The notes under the pieces: model-generated
Told to the model about the DNA's origin: nothing
Databases searched by the model: none
The model's input: only the letters and a program-made list of their open reading frames with translations
Program-made: the position numbers and the translations under genes
From: a virus
IMG/VR virus record: IMGVR_UViG_3300032116_021241
Coordinates: 1-64,000 of that record
DNA: 64,000 nt
Reading direction: 5' to 3' (one strand)
In this document: in pieces, positions 36,661 to 45,707 of the stretch
Layout of the letters: the number at the start of each line of letters is the position of its first letter
Numbering within the stretch: position 1 is the stretch's first letter

Positions 36661-38331
36661 TTAATAGAGAGTGATTTTGTTGTAATCGAAACCATAACCT
36701 ACTTCAGGCTGTTTTCCAGTAATAAAACCCGGTAAATTATTGTTACCTAATTCTTCTAAAATAAATTTATCAGAAGAGGCTACAGAAGGTACTTTTAAAG
36801 CTATAAAATTAGTACCTTCTTCAACTTTTAAAGAATGCCAATGGCCCTGAACTAATATGGTAAAACAACCCGGTTCACCGTAAAGGTTTACTAATTCGCT
36901 TGGCTTCTTTTTAGATAAAGAAGAATCTCCGTGTTGAACGAAAATACAAATATTATCTTTGACAATTTTACAAAGGTTATTTTTTGGAATGAAAAATTTA
37001 AGTCTTTCATTCTCTAATTCTCTTTTTAAAACATGAGAAATAACTTTTCCAGCAGTTCTGCTTTTATCTTCATCTCTTCCAACTCCTACACGATCATGAT
37101 TACCATGTATTGAATAGAATTCAATTGGACAATTAGTATTATTATGTATTTCTGATAATAATACTTTTAAAGAATCAATAGCATAAAATATTTGTTCCTC
37201 TTGAAACAAATCCATTTCGGCAGTATGGTTTGGATGCATTCCATCTTCTAAAACACTTTCTACTAGATCTCCAAGATTAACTAAAACAATTTCCCTGCTA
37301 TTATATTGATTATATTGTTCTAATATTTTATTCTTAATTTCTAAAATTCTTTCGTGAGCTATTTCTTTATTATAACCTCTACCATAAATTGGATTGTTAT
37401 ACTTCTTTCCATAATGTATGTCTCCAAAAAAACATATTAAAGGTTTTCCAGTGTTTTTGTTATCTTTTTTATTTATTTTGCCTTTTTGAATATTTGTTAT
37501 AAGCGTTTTTTTATCTGTTTGATCGATATATCTTGACACTATACTTTCAATCCATTCCTCATTGTTTTTATACTCAATTATTAATTTATGAGCATCTTTT
37601 AGGTTTTTTTCTACATATCTTCCTCTCTCATCCTCTAATTTTTTAAGGATATTGTTTTCTTTATTTCTAAAGATTATATCCATAACTTCTTCTTCAGTAG
37701 ATTCTTCAATAATGTGTGGTGCTACGGGAATAGAAGATTTTGTAATATTAAAAGCTCTTAGAATTCTTTTAAAGTCTCTAAAAGTCAAGTTTGAAAAATA
37801 TCTAGAAACACCTCTAAGTGTCATTCCGGCACCATCCATATTAGAATATAAACGATAAACCAGATCCATTTCTTCTCTGGTAAAATATCCCTCTAAAGAT
37901 TTTTCATCTCTTATAAAAATTTTATAATGATAAGATGAAACTTTTTTATTTTCATCTCTTATGATTTCAGAAAAACTCCTTTCATCATATTTTTCATCAT
38001 TATATGCATCGTAATTTAATTCTTCTATTTCTTCCTCAGTCAAAGATTCATTCTCCAAGGCTAATTTATCAGTTATTGATAAATTTTTATTATTTTTTAT
38101 CTTTTTAGATTTTGAAAATTTATGCCCTTTTAATTCTTCATAAAGTTTAACAATTTTATCAGCTTCCTCTTTAGTGACTGAATTGTTTTTTACTCTTTCT
38201 TCGATTCTTCTACAAAATGTAGAAACATAATCTGTGCTTCTACCAGATTTTTTACAAGATTCAGGAATTGAAATTTCTTGTTTAATACATCTGTTGAGAA
38301 TTGTAAGACAGTTTTTATAGTATTGATTCAT
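36661..38331 (-). CDS. calcineurin-like metallophosphoesterase with N-terminal helical domain
   Basis: This is a 556-residue protein. Residues about 295-520 carry all the metallophosphoesterase motifs in order: GDIHYGKKY, LVNLGDLVES, IHGNHDRVG, VQHGD and GHWHS. These bind two metal ions. The N-terminal 290 residues are helical and charged, with an HTH-like start (CKKSGRSTDYVSTFCRRIEERV) and FTREEMDLVYRLYSNMDGAGMTLRGVSRYF. The extension suggests nucleic-acid binding, so it could be a phosphodiesterase, nuclease or RNA phosphatase. It marks the boundary between the second sugar block and the sigma/tail region. Confidence 0.75.
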   Translation of the reverse strand: MNQYYKNCLTILNRCIKQEISIPESCKKSGRSTDYVSTFCRRIEERVKNNSVTKEEADKIVKLYEELKGHKFSKSKKIKNNKNLSITDKLALENESLTEEEIEELNYDAYNDEKYDERSFSEIIRDENKKVSSYHYKIFIRDEKSLEGYFTREEMDLVYRLYSNMDGAGMTLRGVSRYFSNLTFRDFKRILRAFNITKSSIPVAPHIIEESTEEEVMDIIFRNKENNILKKLEDERGRYVEKNLKDAHKLIIEYKNNEEWIESIVSRYIDQTDKKTLITNIQKGKINKKDNKNTGKPLICFFGDIHYGKKYNNPIYGRGYNKEIAHERILEIKNKILEQYNQYNSREIVLVNLGDLVESVLEDGMHPNHTAEMDLFQEEQIFYAIDSLKVLLSEIHNNTNCPIEFYSIHGNHDRVGVGRDEDKSRTAGKVISHVLKRELENERLKFFIPKNNLCKIVKDNICIFVQHGDSSLSKKKPSELVNLYGEPGCFTILVQGHWHSLKVEEGTNFIALKVPSVASSDKFILEELGNNNLPGFITGKQPEVGYGFDYNKITLY

Positions 38332-38393
38332 CTTAAAATAATATTTCTGAAAAGTAAAATAAAAAAATTATAAAAACAAATTATAGATTTTAT

Positions 38394-39356
38394 TTAATTA
38401 ATACAGGAAATAGATTTGTTTAAAATCGGTTTATACCATTTAAAAGTTTCTATTAAACCTTGTTCTAATTCATAGTCAGGCTCGAAGCCATATTTTTTTA
38501 TTTTTTCTATATCTGCATGAGTTTTTGAAACATCTCCTTCTCTTTTAGGTGCATTCAATACTATAGGATTAGTTCCAAGTAAATCAGACATAATTTCTTT
38601 TATTTGTATTAAATCATAAGTTTTGTCATTTGATACATTGAAAATATTTCCATTTAATTTATTATTATATTCACCCATAATAAAATTTGCTTTGCAAACA
38701 TCTTTAACAAATACAAAACTTCTTGACTGAGATCCATCACCATCTAATCTTATCTCTGAATTTGTTATGAAGCCTTTCATCCAAGCACATATCACATTTG
38801 CATAAGAATTTGTTGCATATTGATTCGGACCATACACATTAAAATATCGAAGACAAACACTATCTAGTTGATAAAGTTCAGACCATATTTTTAAATATTG
38901 TTCAATTATCAATTTTTGTACTGCATAAGGTGATTTAAAATTTATTGAAGTGGTTTCTGGAGTAGGTAAAAAAACTGTATCACCATATATAGCAGAAGTA
39001 GAGCTGAAAACAAATTTCTTAATTCTATTTTCAGAACAATTTTTTAATAATATTAAAGTTTTTGTAACATTATTATTATTAGTAATCAATGGATTTTCAA
39101 CTGAATAACCCACACTTGGCATAGCTGCAAAATGATAAACTATATCTATGTTTTTATTTGTAAAATCAAAATTTACAAAATCATCATTTATGAAAATGAA
39201 TTTTTCATTTACTAAATTTTCTATAAAACATTTATTCTCTTCCCCGTTTATAAAATTATCTATGCCATAAATAAAATATTCAGTGTTTTCAAGTAAAAAA
39301 TTTACCATGTTGGATCCTATAAAACCTCCTGCACCAGTGACTAAAACTCTTTTCAT
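38394..39356 (-). CDS. UDP-hexose 4-epimerase-like SDR (GalE/WbpP type)
   Basis: This is a 320-residue extended SDR with GAGGFIGSNMV (8-18), IDIVYHFAAMPSVGYSVENP, FSSTSAIYG and the catalytic YAVQK. The later RYFNVYGPNQ and DGSQSRSFVFVKD segments are typical of UDP-glucose and UDP-GlcNAc 4-epimerases. The product is likely a UDP-galactose- or UDP-GalNAc-type donor for the adjoining transferases. It overlaps the GDP-fucose synthase gene stop by four bases. Exact substrate assignment would need the gate-keeper residue. Confidence 0.75.
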   Translation of the reverse strand: MKRVLVTGAGGFIGSNMVNFLLENTEYFIYGIDNFINGEENKCFIENLVNEKFIFINDDFVNFDFTNKNIDIVYHFAAMPSVGYSVENPLITNNNNVTKTLILLKNCSENRIKKFVFSSTSAIYGDTVFLPTPETTSINFKSPYAVQKLIIEQYLKIWSELYQLDSVCLRYFNVYGPNQYATNSYANVICAWMKGFITNSEIRLDGDGSQSRSFVFVKDVCKANFIMGEYNNKLNGNIFNVSNDKTYDLIQIKEIMSDLLGTNPIVLNAPKREGDVSKTHADIEKIKKYGFEPDYELEQGLIETFKWYKPILNKSISCIN

Positions 39357-40288
39357 TTTCTGATTTTATTTAAATTATTATAGAACCAATCTATTGTTTC
39401 CTTCAAACCATCCTCTATTCTGGTGAATTTATAATCTGGTAAATATTTTAATAACTTACTATTATCACTTGGTTTTCTGAGTTGACCATCTGGTTTTGAT
39501 TCATCCCAAATTATTTTATTTTTGAATCCCATTAAATCTGCTACCAATGTAGCTAGATCTTTTATTGAAATTTCTTGTGAAGTGGAGAGAATTATTGGTT
39601 CATTTTCTTCATAATTTTCTAAAACCCATAGCGATAAATCAGCTACATCTTTGGAGAATATAAATTCTCTTAGTGGTTTACCTGTTCCCCAAACTATCAA
39701 GTCTTTATTTTCTTTAATAGAATTATAGCATTTATAAATTAATGCTGGCAATACATGTGAATTCTCTAGATTAAAATTATCGTTTGGACCATAAATATTT
39801 GTAGGAATAACTGATTTATAATTTAATCCATATTGTTCTCTATAAGACCTAATTTGTATATCGGCCATTCTTTTAGCATAAGCATAAGGATAATTTGAAT
39901 CATGTGGTGGCCCTAAGTGTATTTTTTTTTCATTTAGAGGATATTCTATGTTATCTGGAAAAACACATGTAGATAAAAAACAAACTAAATTTTTTATGCC
40001 AAATTTTCTACTCGATTCTATAACATTTGTATTTATCATTATATTGTCATAGAAAAATTCTCCTTTTAAATTCATATTACTTCCTAATCCACCAACTTTT
40101 GCAGCACAATGTATAACTTTATCTACAGCAAATTCGTTTTGTATTTTTGAGTCAGTATAAAATTCAAATATTTGCTCTGTACTTTTTTTATCTCTCAAAT
40201 CACAAACCTTAGAAGATAATGCAATTAAATCTCCTTTAAATTGAGATCCAACTAAACCACTTTGACCAGTTACTAATAACCTTCCCAT
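39353..40288 (-). CDS. fcl: GDP-L-fucose synthase
   Basis: This 311-residue enzyme converts GDP-4-keto-6-deoxy-mannose to GDP-L-fucose by epimerisation and reduction. The family signature is complete: GQSGLVGS (8-15), HCAAKVGG, FLSTCVFPD, the catalytic YAYAKR, GPNDNFNLENSHVLPALI with the catalytic His, and WGTGKPLREF. It is two genes from Gmd, its pathway partner, with an FkbM methyltransferase between. The operon therefore makes its own fucose donor, and the fucosyltransferase-like gene at 47526-48389 could use it. High confidence. Confidence 0.9.
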   Translation of the reverse strand: MGRLLVTGQSGLVGSQFKGDLIALSSKVCDLRDKKSTEQIFEFYTDSKIQNEFAVDKVIHCAAKVGGLGSNMNLKGEFFYDNIMINTNVIESSRKFGIKNLVCFLSTCVFPDNIEYPLNEKKIHLGPPHDSNYPYAYAKRMADIQIRSYREQYGLNYKSVIPTNIYGPNDNFNLENSHVLPALIYKCYNSIKENKDLIVWGTGKPLREFIFSKDVADLSLWVLENYEENEPIILSTSQEISIKDLATLVADLMGFKNKIIWDESKPDGQLRKPSDNSKLLKYLPDYKFTRIEDGLKETIDWFYNNLNKIRK

Positions 40289-40294
40289 AATTAT

Positions 40295-40939
40295 TTAATT
40301 AAAGTTTTTTTTCCAATTATTATCAAATAATTCTTTTTCTTCGTAAGTATTGAATCTAAATGGACTTTTATTATTGAAAAATAATACGTGGTTTTTTATT
40401 TCTTGAACTTTTGTAAAACCAAAACTTTCAAGGTAATCAAAATTAGTCCACTCGTCATTTATTTTATGTATTTCTATGACCATACAATGTATGTAAACAT
40501 CATCAAAATTTATTCCTTCTAACACTTCTTTCTCATAACCTTCAACATCAAGGCTAAAAAAATGTATTTCATTTATATTATGTTTCTTGAGTAAGAAATC
40601 TAAAGTTTTACAAGGAAACTTAGTAGGAGACCAATTAGATTTATTATGAATGTTTATTATGCCACCAGTCATAAAATCATCAAAATCACCTTCTATGAAA
40701 TCTTCTTTATGATTTTTACTAACTAAAACATAATTTTCTAAAATTGTTTTAGGTCTAAAATCTCTATATGTAGAATTCCAATAATCTTTTGGTTCTACAA
40801 CTAAACCAGACCAACCATTTTCTTCTAAAAAAGTAGTATTACATTGATCATAAGGATTAGATCCACCAGCTTCAAAAAATATTTTTTCTTTGCCAAAAAT
40901 ATTATATATTATTTTATCAATCTGATTTTGAGAAGACAT
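40295..40939 (-). CDS. FkbM-family methyltransferase
   Basis: This is a 214-residue protein. FFEAGGSNPYDQ is the SAM-binding loop of FkbM proteins, followed by VVEP, then HFFSLDVEGYEKEVLEG, the typical D-x-E-G-x-E motif, and a VIEIHKI strand. FkbM enzymes O-methylate sugars and polyketides. Placed exactly between Fcl and Gmd, it probably methylates the sugar or glycan built in this operon. Gaps of 6 and 1 bases indicate one transcript. Confidence 0.75.
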   Translation of the reverse strand: MSSQNQIDKIIYNIFGKEKIFFEAGGSNPYDQCNTTFLEENGWSGLVVEPKDYWNSTYRDFRPKTILENYVLVSKNHKEDFIEGDFDDFMTGGIINIHNKSNWSPTKFPCKTLDFLLKKHNINEIHFFSLDVEGYEKEVLEGINFDDVYIHCMVIEIHKINDEWTNFDYLESFGFTKVQEIKNHVLFFNNKSPFRFNTYEEKELFDNNWKKNFN

Positions 40940-40940
40940 A

Positions 40941-41915
40941 TTAATTTTTATTTAACCAATACTCAATCATTTCATCAATCATACTATTAAAATTATATGA
41001 AGGGTTCCAATTTAATTCTTCTCTAATCTTAGTAGAATCCCCTCTTAAATAATTTAATTCTTCTGGTCTTTGATATTTTTCACTGGATTCAACATAAATT
41101 TCTTTTGATAAATTTAATTTATTAAAAACATAATCAACTAATTCTTGAACAGATCTACTTTCACCGGTTGCACAAACATAATCTTTTGCTTCATTGTTTT
41201 GTAGCATTAACCACATTGCTTGAACATAGTCTTTAGCATGTCCCCAATCTCTCTTTGCATTTAGATTTCCGAGTATTAATTTTTTAGACAATCCTTTATG
41301 AATCTTTACAGCTTCTGATACTACTTTATTTGTTACAAAATTTATACCTCTTCTTGGAGATTCGTGATTAAATAAAATCCCGGAGGTTATAAACATATTA
41401 TAAGAATTTCTATAGTTATTACATAAATTATGTGCAAATAATTTGCTACAACCATATGGACTAACTGGTTTCATTGGTGTAATTTCTCTTTGAAAAAAAT
41501 CTTGATCATAATTGTTGCCGAACATTTCAGAAGTTGCTGCGTGATAAATCTTTGAATCAGGTGAAAATTTTCTTACTGCTTCTAAAATAGATAGTGTACC
41601 ACCTGCATTAACGTCTAATGTATATTTTGGTAACTCAAAACTTATTTGAACATGTGATTGAGCTGCCAAATGATAAATCTCATCCGGTTTTAATTTATTT
41701 ACTATAGTTTCTATACTTATTGGATCTGTTAAGTCTGCGTAGTGTAACTGGATTAAATTATTTTTGTGTAAATGTTCAATTCTTGTTGTTTGTGATTCTG
41801 GCACTGAATTTCTTCTTATGGTTCCGTGAACACTGTAATCTTTTTCAATTAAAAATTCAGATAAATAACTTGCATCTTGACCATTTGCACCAATTATCAA
41901 AGCCGTTTTTTTCAT
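40941..41915 (-). CDS. gmd: GDP-mannose 4,6-dehydratase
   Basis: This 324-residue enzyme performs the first committed step to GDP-L-fucose. The signatures are GANGQDASYLSEFL near residue 9, HLAAQSHVQISFELP, the ATSEMFG catalytic strand, the YGCSK dyad, LFNHESPRRG, and LILGNLNAKRDWGHAKDYV. All match Gmd closely. Host GDP-mannose would be the input. It abuts the FkbM gene by one base and follows the GDP-mannose 3,5-epimerase gene, so two branches from GDP-mannose are encoded side by side. Confidence 0.92.
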   Translation of the reverse strand: MKKTALIIGANGQDASYLSEFLIEKDYSVHGTIRRNSVPESQTTRIEHLHKNNLIQLHYADLTDPISIETIVNKLKPDEIYHLAAQSHVQISFELPKYTLDVNAGGTLSILEAVRKFSPDSKIYHAATSEMFGNNYDQDFFQREITPMKPVSPYGCSKLFAHNLCNNYRNSYNMFITSGILFNHESPRRGINFVTNKVVSEAVKIHKGLSKKLILGNLNAKRDWGHAKDYVQAMWLMLQNNEAKDYVCATGESRSVQELVDYVFNKLNLSKEIYVESSEKYQRPEELNYLRGDSTKIREELNWNPSYNFNSMIDEMIEYWLNKN

Positions 41916-41923
41916 TTATTTAA

Positions 41924-43057
41924 TTATTTATTTATTTTTTTATTGATCCAATCAAAAGTTTTTTCTAGTCCTTTTGTCAATGGTTCAGAAACTTTCCATC
42001 CAATTTTTTCAAAGAATAGAGTATTATCAGATTTTCTACCTCTCACGCCTTGAGGGCATTTATGACCATATTTTTTTAAAAATTCATCACCCCAAATATT
42101 ATTTATGTTTATTTTTTTTCCAGAAATTTTAATTACTATTTCTGCCATTTCATTTATAGTGATCATTTCTTCTGAACCTATATTGACAGGTCCTATAAAT
42201 TCTGAATTCATAAATTTTTCTATTGCTTCTAAACATTCATCAATATACAAAAATGATCTTGTTTGTAATCCATCACCCCAAATTTCGATACTACCACCAT
42301 TTTGAGTTTCTGCAACCTTCCTACAAATTGCTGCAGGGGCTTTTTCTTTGCCATTATTATATGAACCAAACGGGCCAAAAATATTGTGAAATCTTGCTAT
42401 TCTGACATTTAATCCATAGTTTCTATTGAAGGCTAGATATAATCTTTCACTAAATAATTTTTCCCAACCATATTCACTATCTGGGTTGGCTGGATATGCT
42501 GAATCTTCTACACAATTCGGATTTTCAGGATCATTTTGATTGTGCTCTGGATACATACAAGCAGATGAAGAATAAAAAATTTTCTTAACTTTTTTTACAA
42601 CACACTCGTGGGATACATTTAAATTTATTATTGCTGAATTAAGCATCACGTTGGCATCATTTTCTCCTGTAAAAATGTATCCAGCACCACCCATATCAGC
42701 CGCTAATTGATATAATTCATCTGTGTTTTCTAAAATTGACTTCTTTACTATTTCTGGATTTGTCAAATCTCCGACTATGAAATCATCTGCATGAGTATTT
42801 TCATATTCAGGATATTTGATATCAACAGCTCTAACCCAGAAACCTTTATTTTTTAATTTTTTAACTAAATGGCTACCAATGAAACCGCCTCCCCCAAGTA
42901 CAATTGCAATTTTTTTATTTTCTGGACTTTGAAAAGAAGTATTTCCTACAAATCTTTTTTCATTTGTATCTAAACATTTTTGAAAAAATGTAACCTCATC
43001 ATCTGTAATATAGATTGAGTTTTTGAATGTGTAATTTTCGAAATCGTAATATTTCAT
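41924..43057 (-). CDS. GDP-mannose 3,5-epimerase-like enzyme
   Basis: This 377-residue protein matches the plant-type GDP-mannose 3',5'-epimerase. It shows VLGGGGFIGSHLV, LAADMGGAGYIFTGENDANVM, FYSSSACMYPE, the catalytic YGWEK, RFHNIFGPFG, GKEKAPAAICRK and GDGLQTRSFLYIDE. Those enzymes make GDP-L-galactose and GDP-L-gulose, and in bacteria are rare. An extra N-terminal 45 residues precede the Rossmann strand. With Gmd and Fcl it would give the phage at least two L-sugar donors from one pool. Family confidence is high; the product is by analogy. Confidence 0.85.
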   Translation of the reverse strand: MKYYDFENYTFKNSIYITDDEVTFFQKCLDTNEKRFVGNTSFQSPENKKIAIVLGGGGFIGSHLVKKLKNKGFWVRAVDIKYPEYENTHADDFIVGDLTNPEIVKKSILENTDELYQLAADMGGAGYIFTGENDANVMLNSAIINLNVSHECVVKKVKKIFYSSSACMYPEHNQNDPENPNCVEDSAYPANPDSEYGWEKLFSERLYLAFNRNYGLNVRIARFHNIFGPFGSYNNGKEKAPAAICRKVAETQNGGSIEIWGDGLQTRSFLYIDECLEAIEKFMNSEFIGPVNIGSEEMITINEMAEIVIKISGKKININNIWGDEFLKKYGHKCPQGVRGRKSDNTLFFEKIGWKVSEPLTKGLEKTFDWINKKINK

Positions 43058-43121
43058 ATAATTTATTTTGTCTTTAATGAAATAAAAATAAAATAAAATA
43101 TAGGAAATAAAATATTAAAGA

Positions 43122-43877
43122 TCAGTTTATTTTACAAACTGGTATTGGTATCATTTTATGTAAATTCTTAGAATTTAAAAAATTATATATATTAATTATC
43201 TCCAATTGTCTTTCTGAATATTTTAATGGATCAATTGTATTGCTTTTACTTAATAATTCCATAGCCCACTCTAATTCTTCGTATGAAGCACCAATTTGTT
43301 GTTCATCTGTTCTGTCATCTGACCATAATCCATCTGTAGGAGCAGCTTCAATGATTTCTGAAATTATACCTAAATTTGATGCCATTTTTCTTACTTCAGT
43401 TTTAGTCAAATCTGCTATTGGGGAAATATCAACTCCACCATCACCATATTTTGTAAAGAATCCAATTCCAAAATCTTCTATTTTGTTGCCAGTTCCAACC
43501 ACAATTCCATTAACACTTGTTGCTATTTGATAAAGAGTAATCATTCTTAACCTTGAACGAGTGTTTGCAAAAGCTAGATTGTTATTATATTCATTTGCAA
43601 ATTTTTTTAAAAAAACATCATATATGTTAGTCAAATCATATTCTTTTTCAACAACATTGTTGTATTTATTTTTTAACCAATTAATATGCTTTCTTGCTCT
43701 TGTCAATTCAAGTTCATTTTGATAAATTGGCATTGAAACTAATATGGTTTCAATTTCAGTCATAGCACAAAGAGTTGAAACTAAAGCGGAGTCTATACCC
43801 CCAGAAACACCAACAACTAACTTAAATTTTTTTTCACTACAATAATTCTTAATCCAATCTACTATTTTTCTCTTCAT
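43122..43877 (-). CDS. nadE: NAD synthetase
   Basis: This 251-residue NadE-type protein makes NAD from deamido-NAD using ammonia and ATP. SGGIDSA (25-31) is the PP-loop. VGTGNKIEDFGIGFFTKYGDGGVDISPIADLTKTEVR is the family core, and APTDGLWSDDRTDEQQIG the substrate loop. Length is normal for the ammonia-dependent class, with no glutaminase domain. It is the only cofactor gene in the sugar block, whose SDR and dehydrogenase enzymes all use NAD(P). It might support these or restore NAD depleted by host defence. Both roles are inference. Confidence 0.88.
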   Translation of the reverse strand: MKRKIVDWIKNYCSEKKFKLVVGVSGGIDSALVSTLCAMTEIETILVSMPIYQNELELTRARKHINWLKNKYNNVVEKEYDLTNIYDVFLKKFANEYNNNLAFANTRSRLRMITLYQIATSVNGIVVGTGNKIEDFGIGFFTKYGDGGVDISPIADLTKTEVRKMASNLGIISEIIEAAPTDGLWSDDRTDEQQIGASYEELEWAMELLSKSNTIDPLKYSERQLEIINIYNFLNSKNLHKMIPIPVCKIN

Positions 43878-44980
43878 GTGTGTAAAAATTTGTCTATGAA
43901 TACATTTATTTTTTCGAAATTATCTGAATTGAAATTATATGATATTGATTTTTTATTTTTTAATTCACAAACTTTTGAAACAAAAGTATTTTTATTTTGT
44001 TTGTCATCGAGTAAAACTAAATTTGTATTACAATAATATGATGCTAGATCGATTGGTGAAGTTGATGGGCTTATAAAAATTTCAGAATTATGAACCACAC
44101 TCAAAAATTTTTTTACATCGAAAAAATTTCTCATATCATATTCTATGATATAATCGTTTTCTGGAATTGGATATTTTACTAAATCGTTTATAATCACTAA
44201 AAATTTCTTTTCTGAAATAAATTTGTTCACAAGTTTATTATAGAAATCTAAATCTACAAAACCAAAACCCGGATTTCCTTTTGTTCCATCTCCAACTAAA
44301 ATTTCATTTATATTGGATGATCTAAAATTTCTACTTTTCCAAGTATTTTTTACAAATAAAGTACAATATTTCTTATCTAATTTTAAAACATCTTCAAATT
44401 CGTAATTATTTTTCCACAAATCTAAATTCCAACCTAAAGTTCCACTAGTTTTCCAAGCAGTATTTTCCGATGTATAATAATCTCTTTCCCCCGAAGCATA
44501 TTTATATGATTGTAGACTAAATAAGTTGTATTTCCAAGGCAAATCTCTTCCTATAGCATGAATTTTATTCTTAAATTTATATTTTGATAGAATTAAATCA
44601 TAATCATCCTCATTAAAATTTCTTATCGTATACCAAAAAGCAATACCTCTATCTCCTTGGTTCTGAAAATTATTAATTAATAAATCGGTTTCTTTATTAT
44701 TTTTATAAGCTTTATTTGTATCAATAAAACCTTCTAATATAATCAATTCATCTACCCAAGGTTCATAAAAAATTTCTTGACCCTCAAAACAAATTCCAAC
44801 TGTTGGCCCATTGATATTTTTGAAAAAATCTAAAAACAATTCATTGAAAAAAATAGGATAAAAACCATATTCACACCAAAAATAATTTATCAAATTATAT
44901 TGTTCCGTATTTCCAATTGAACTTAAATAAAGATCTAAATCTTTTAAATTGTTTATTTTTACTTTTTTAATTTTTTGCAT
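43874..44980 (-). CDS. unknown protein of the sugar operon, GT-B-like C terminus
   Basis: This is a 368-residue protein counted from the ATG at 44980. An in-frame TTG at 44992 is less likely. The N-terminal half is rich in aromatic and acidic residues (GPTVGICFEGQEIFYEPWVDELI). Residues about 235-345 hold a Rossmann-like stretch with FLVIINDLVKYP and HNSEIFISPSTSPIDLASYYCNTNLVLLD. This resembles the donor half of GT-B transferases, where Ser/Pro-rich loops contact the nucleotide. It overlaps nadE by four bases. A glycosyltransferase role is plausible but unproven. Confidence 0.5.
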   Translation of the reverse strand: MQKIKKVKINNLKDLDLYLSSIGNTEQYNLINYFWCEYGFYPIFFNELFLDFFKNINGPTVGICFEGQEIFYEPWVDELIILEGFIDTNKAYKNNKETDLLINNFQNQGDRGIAFWYTIRNFNEDDYDLILSKYKFKNKIHAIGRDLPWKYNLFSLQSYKYASGERDYYTSENTAWKTSGTLGWNLDLWKNNYEFEDVLKLDKKYCTLFVKNTWKSRNFRSSNINEILVGDGTKGNPGFGFVDLDFYNKLVNKFISEKKFLVIINDLVKYPIPENDYIIEYDMRNFFDVKKFLSVVHNSEIFISPSTSPIDLASYYCNTNLVLLDDKQNKNTFVSKVCELKNKKSISYNFNSDNFEKINVFIDKFLHT

Positions 44981-45698
44981 TATTGATTTCAATTATATCT
45001 TCTATATCATTTATTTCTAACATTTCTCTACTATCATTAGATGCCCATTTCATAAACCAAGGATATTGATTTGTTGAAACTATGGGTAAATTATTAAATT
45101 CTTTTGAAATAAAAAACATATTTACTCCATTTATTCCTACTAAATCATAGTTCTTAAATTTACCTAAAAGTTCTAGTGCTGGAGGAGTAGCACCGTAATA
45201 AATAGTATTGTGATGAACATAATTTTTATCATATGGCATGATGCAACTTTTTTGAATATTGCTATTATATTCGATTACTACAATTTTAGGTCTATATTTA
45301 TTTAAGCTATTCCATATCCACCAATCATTACCGTCTATGTCAATAGAGATTAAATCAAAATTTATAGGACAGTTATTTTGTTCTAAAAGATAATCTATAC
45401 AATTATCTTCTTCAATTGATATAAAAGAATTTAGACATTTAACATTAAATGATGACATATTATTTGTTAATTGATCAAATTTATTTTTATCAGCTTCTAT
45501 ACAGATACCTGAAAAATTTTTATCTTTAATTAAATGATAAACGTTACTTAAATAAATTCCATCCCAACTTCCTACATCTACGAAGTATCCATTTTCATTT
45601 ATATTTAAGGACTCGAGACATTCTTTAATCATTCCGTCTTCTCCATATTGAGAATAATAATTTTCTTGGTACTTATTTAAACCGTAATTTTTTGACAT
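44967..45698 (-). CDS. FkbM-like methyltransferase
   Basis: This is a 243-residue protein. The N terminus YYSQYGEDGMIKECL is the usual lead-in of FkbM-related proteins. YFVDVGSWDGIYLSNVYHL is motif I, followed by CIEADKNKFDQL. FDLISIDIDGNDWWIWNSL replaces the common D-x-E-G-x-E with D-x-D-G-x-D, a variant seen in this group. A late IVVIEYNS strand completes the fold. It ends inside the start of the next gene, a 14-base overlap. Likely role: O-methylation of a glycan. Confidence 0.68.
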   Translation of the reverse strand: MSKNYGLNKYQENYYSQYGEDGMIKECLESLNINENGYFVDVGSWDGIYLSNVYHLIKDKNFSGICIEADKNKFDQLTNNMSSFNVKCLNSFISIEEDNCIDYLLEQNNCPINFDLISIDIDGNDWWIWNSLNKYRPKIVVIEYNSNIQKSCIMPYDKNYVHHNTIYYGATPPALELLGKFKNYDLVGINGVNMFFISKEFNNLPIVSTNQYPWFMKWASNDSREMLEINDIEDIIEINNAKN

Positions 45699-45707
45699 AA
45701 TTTTAAT

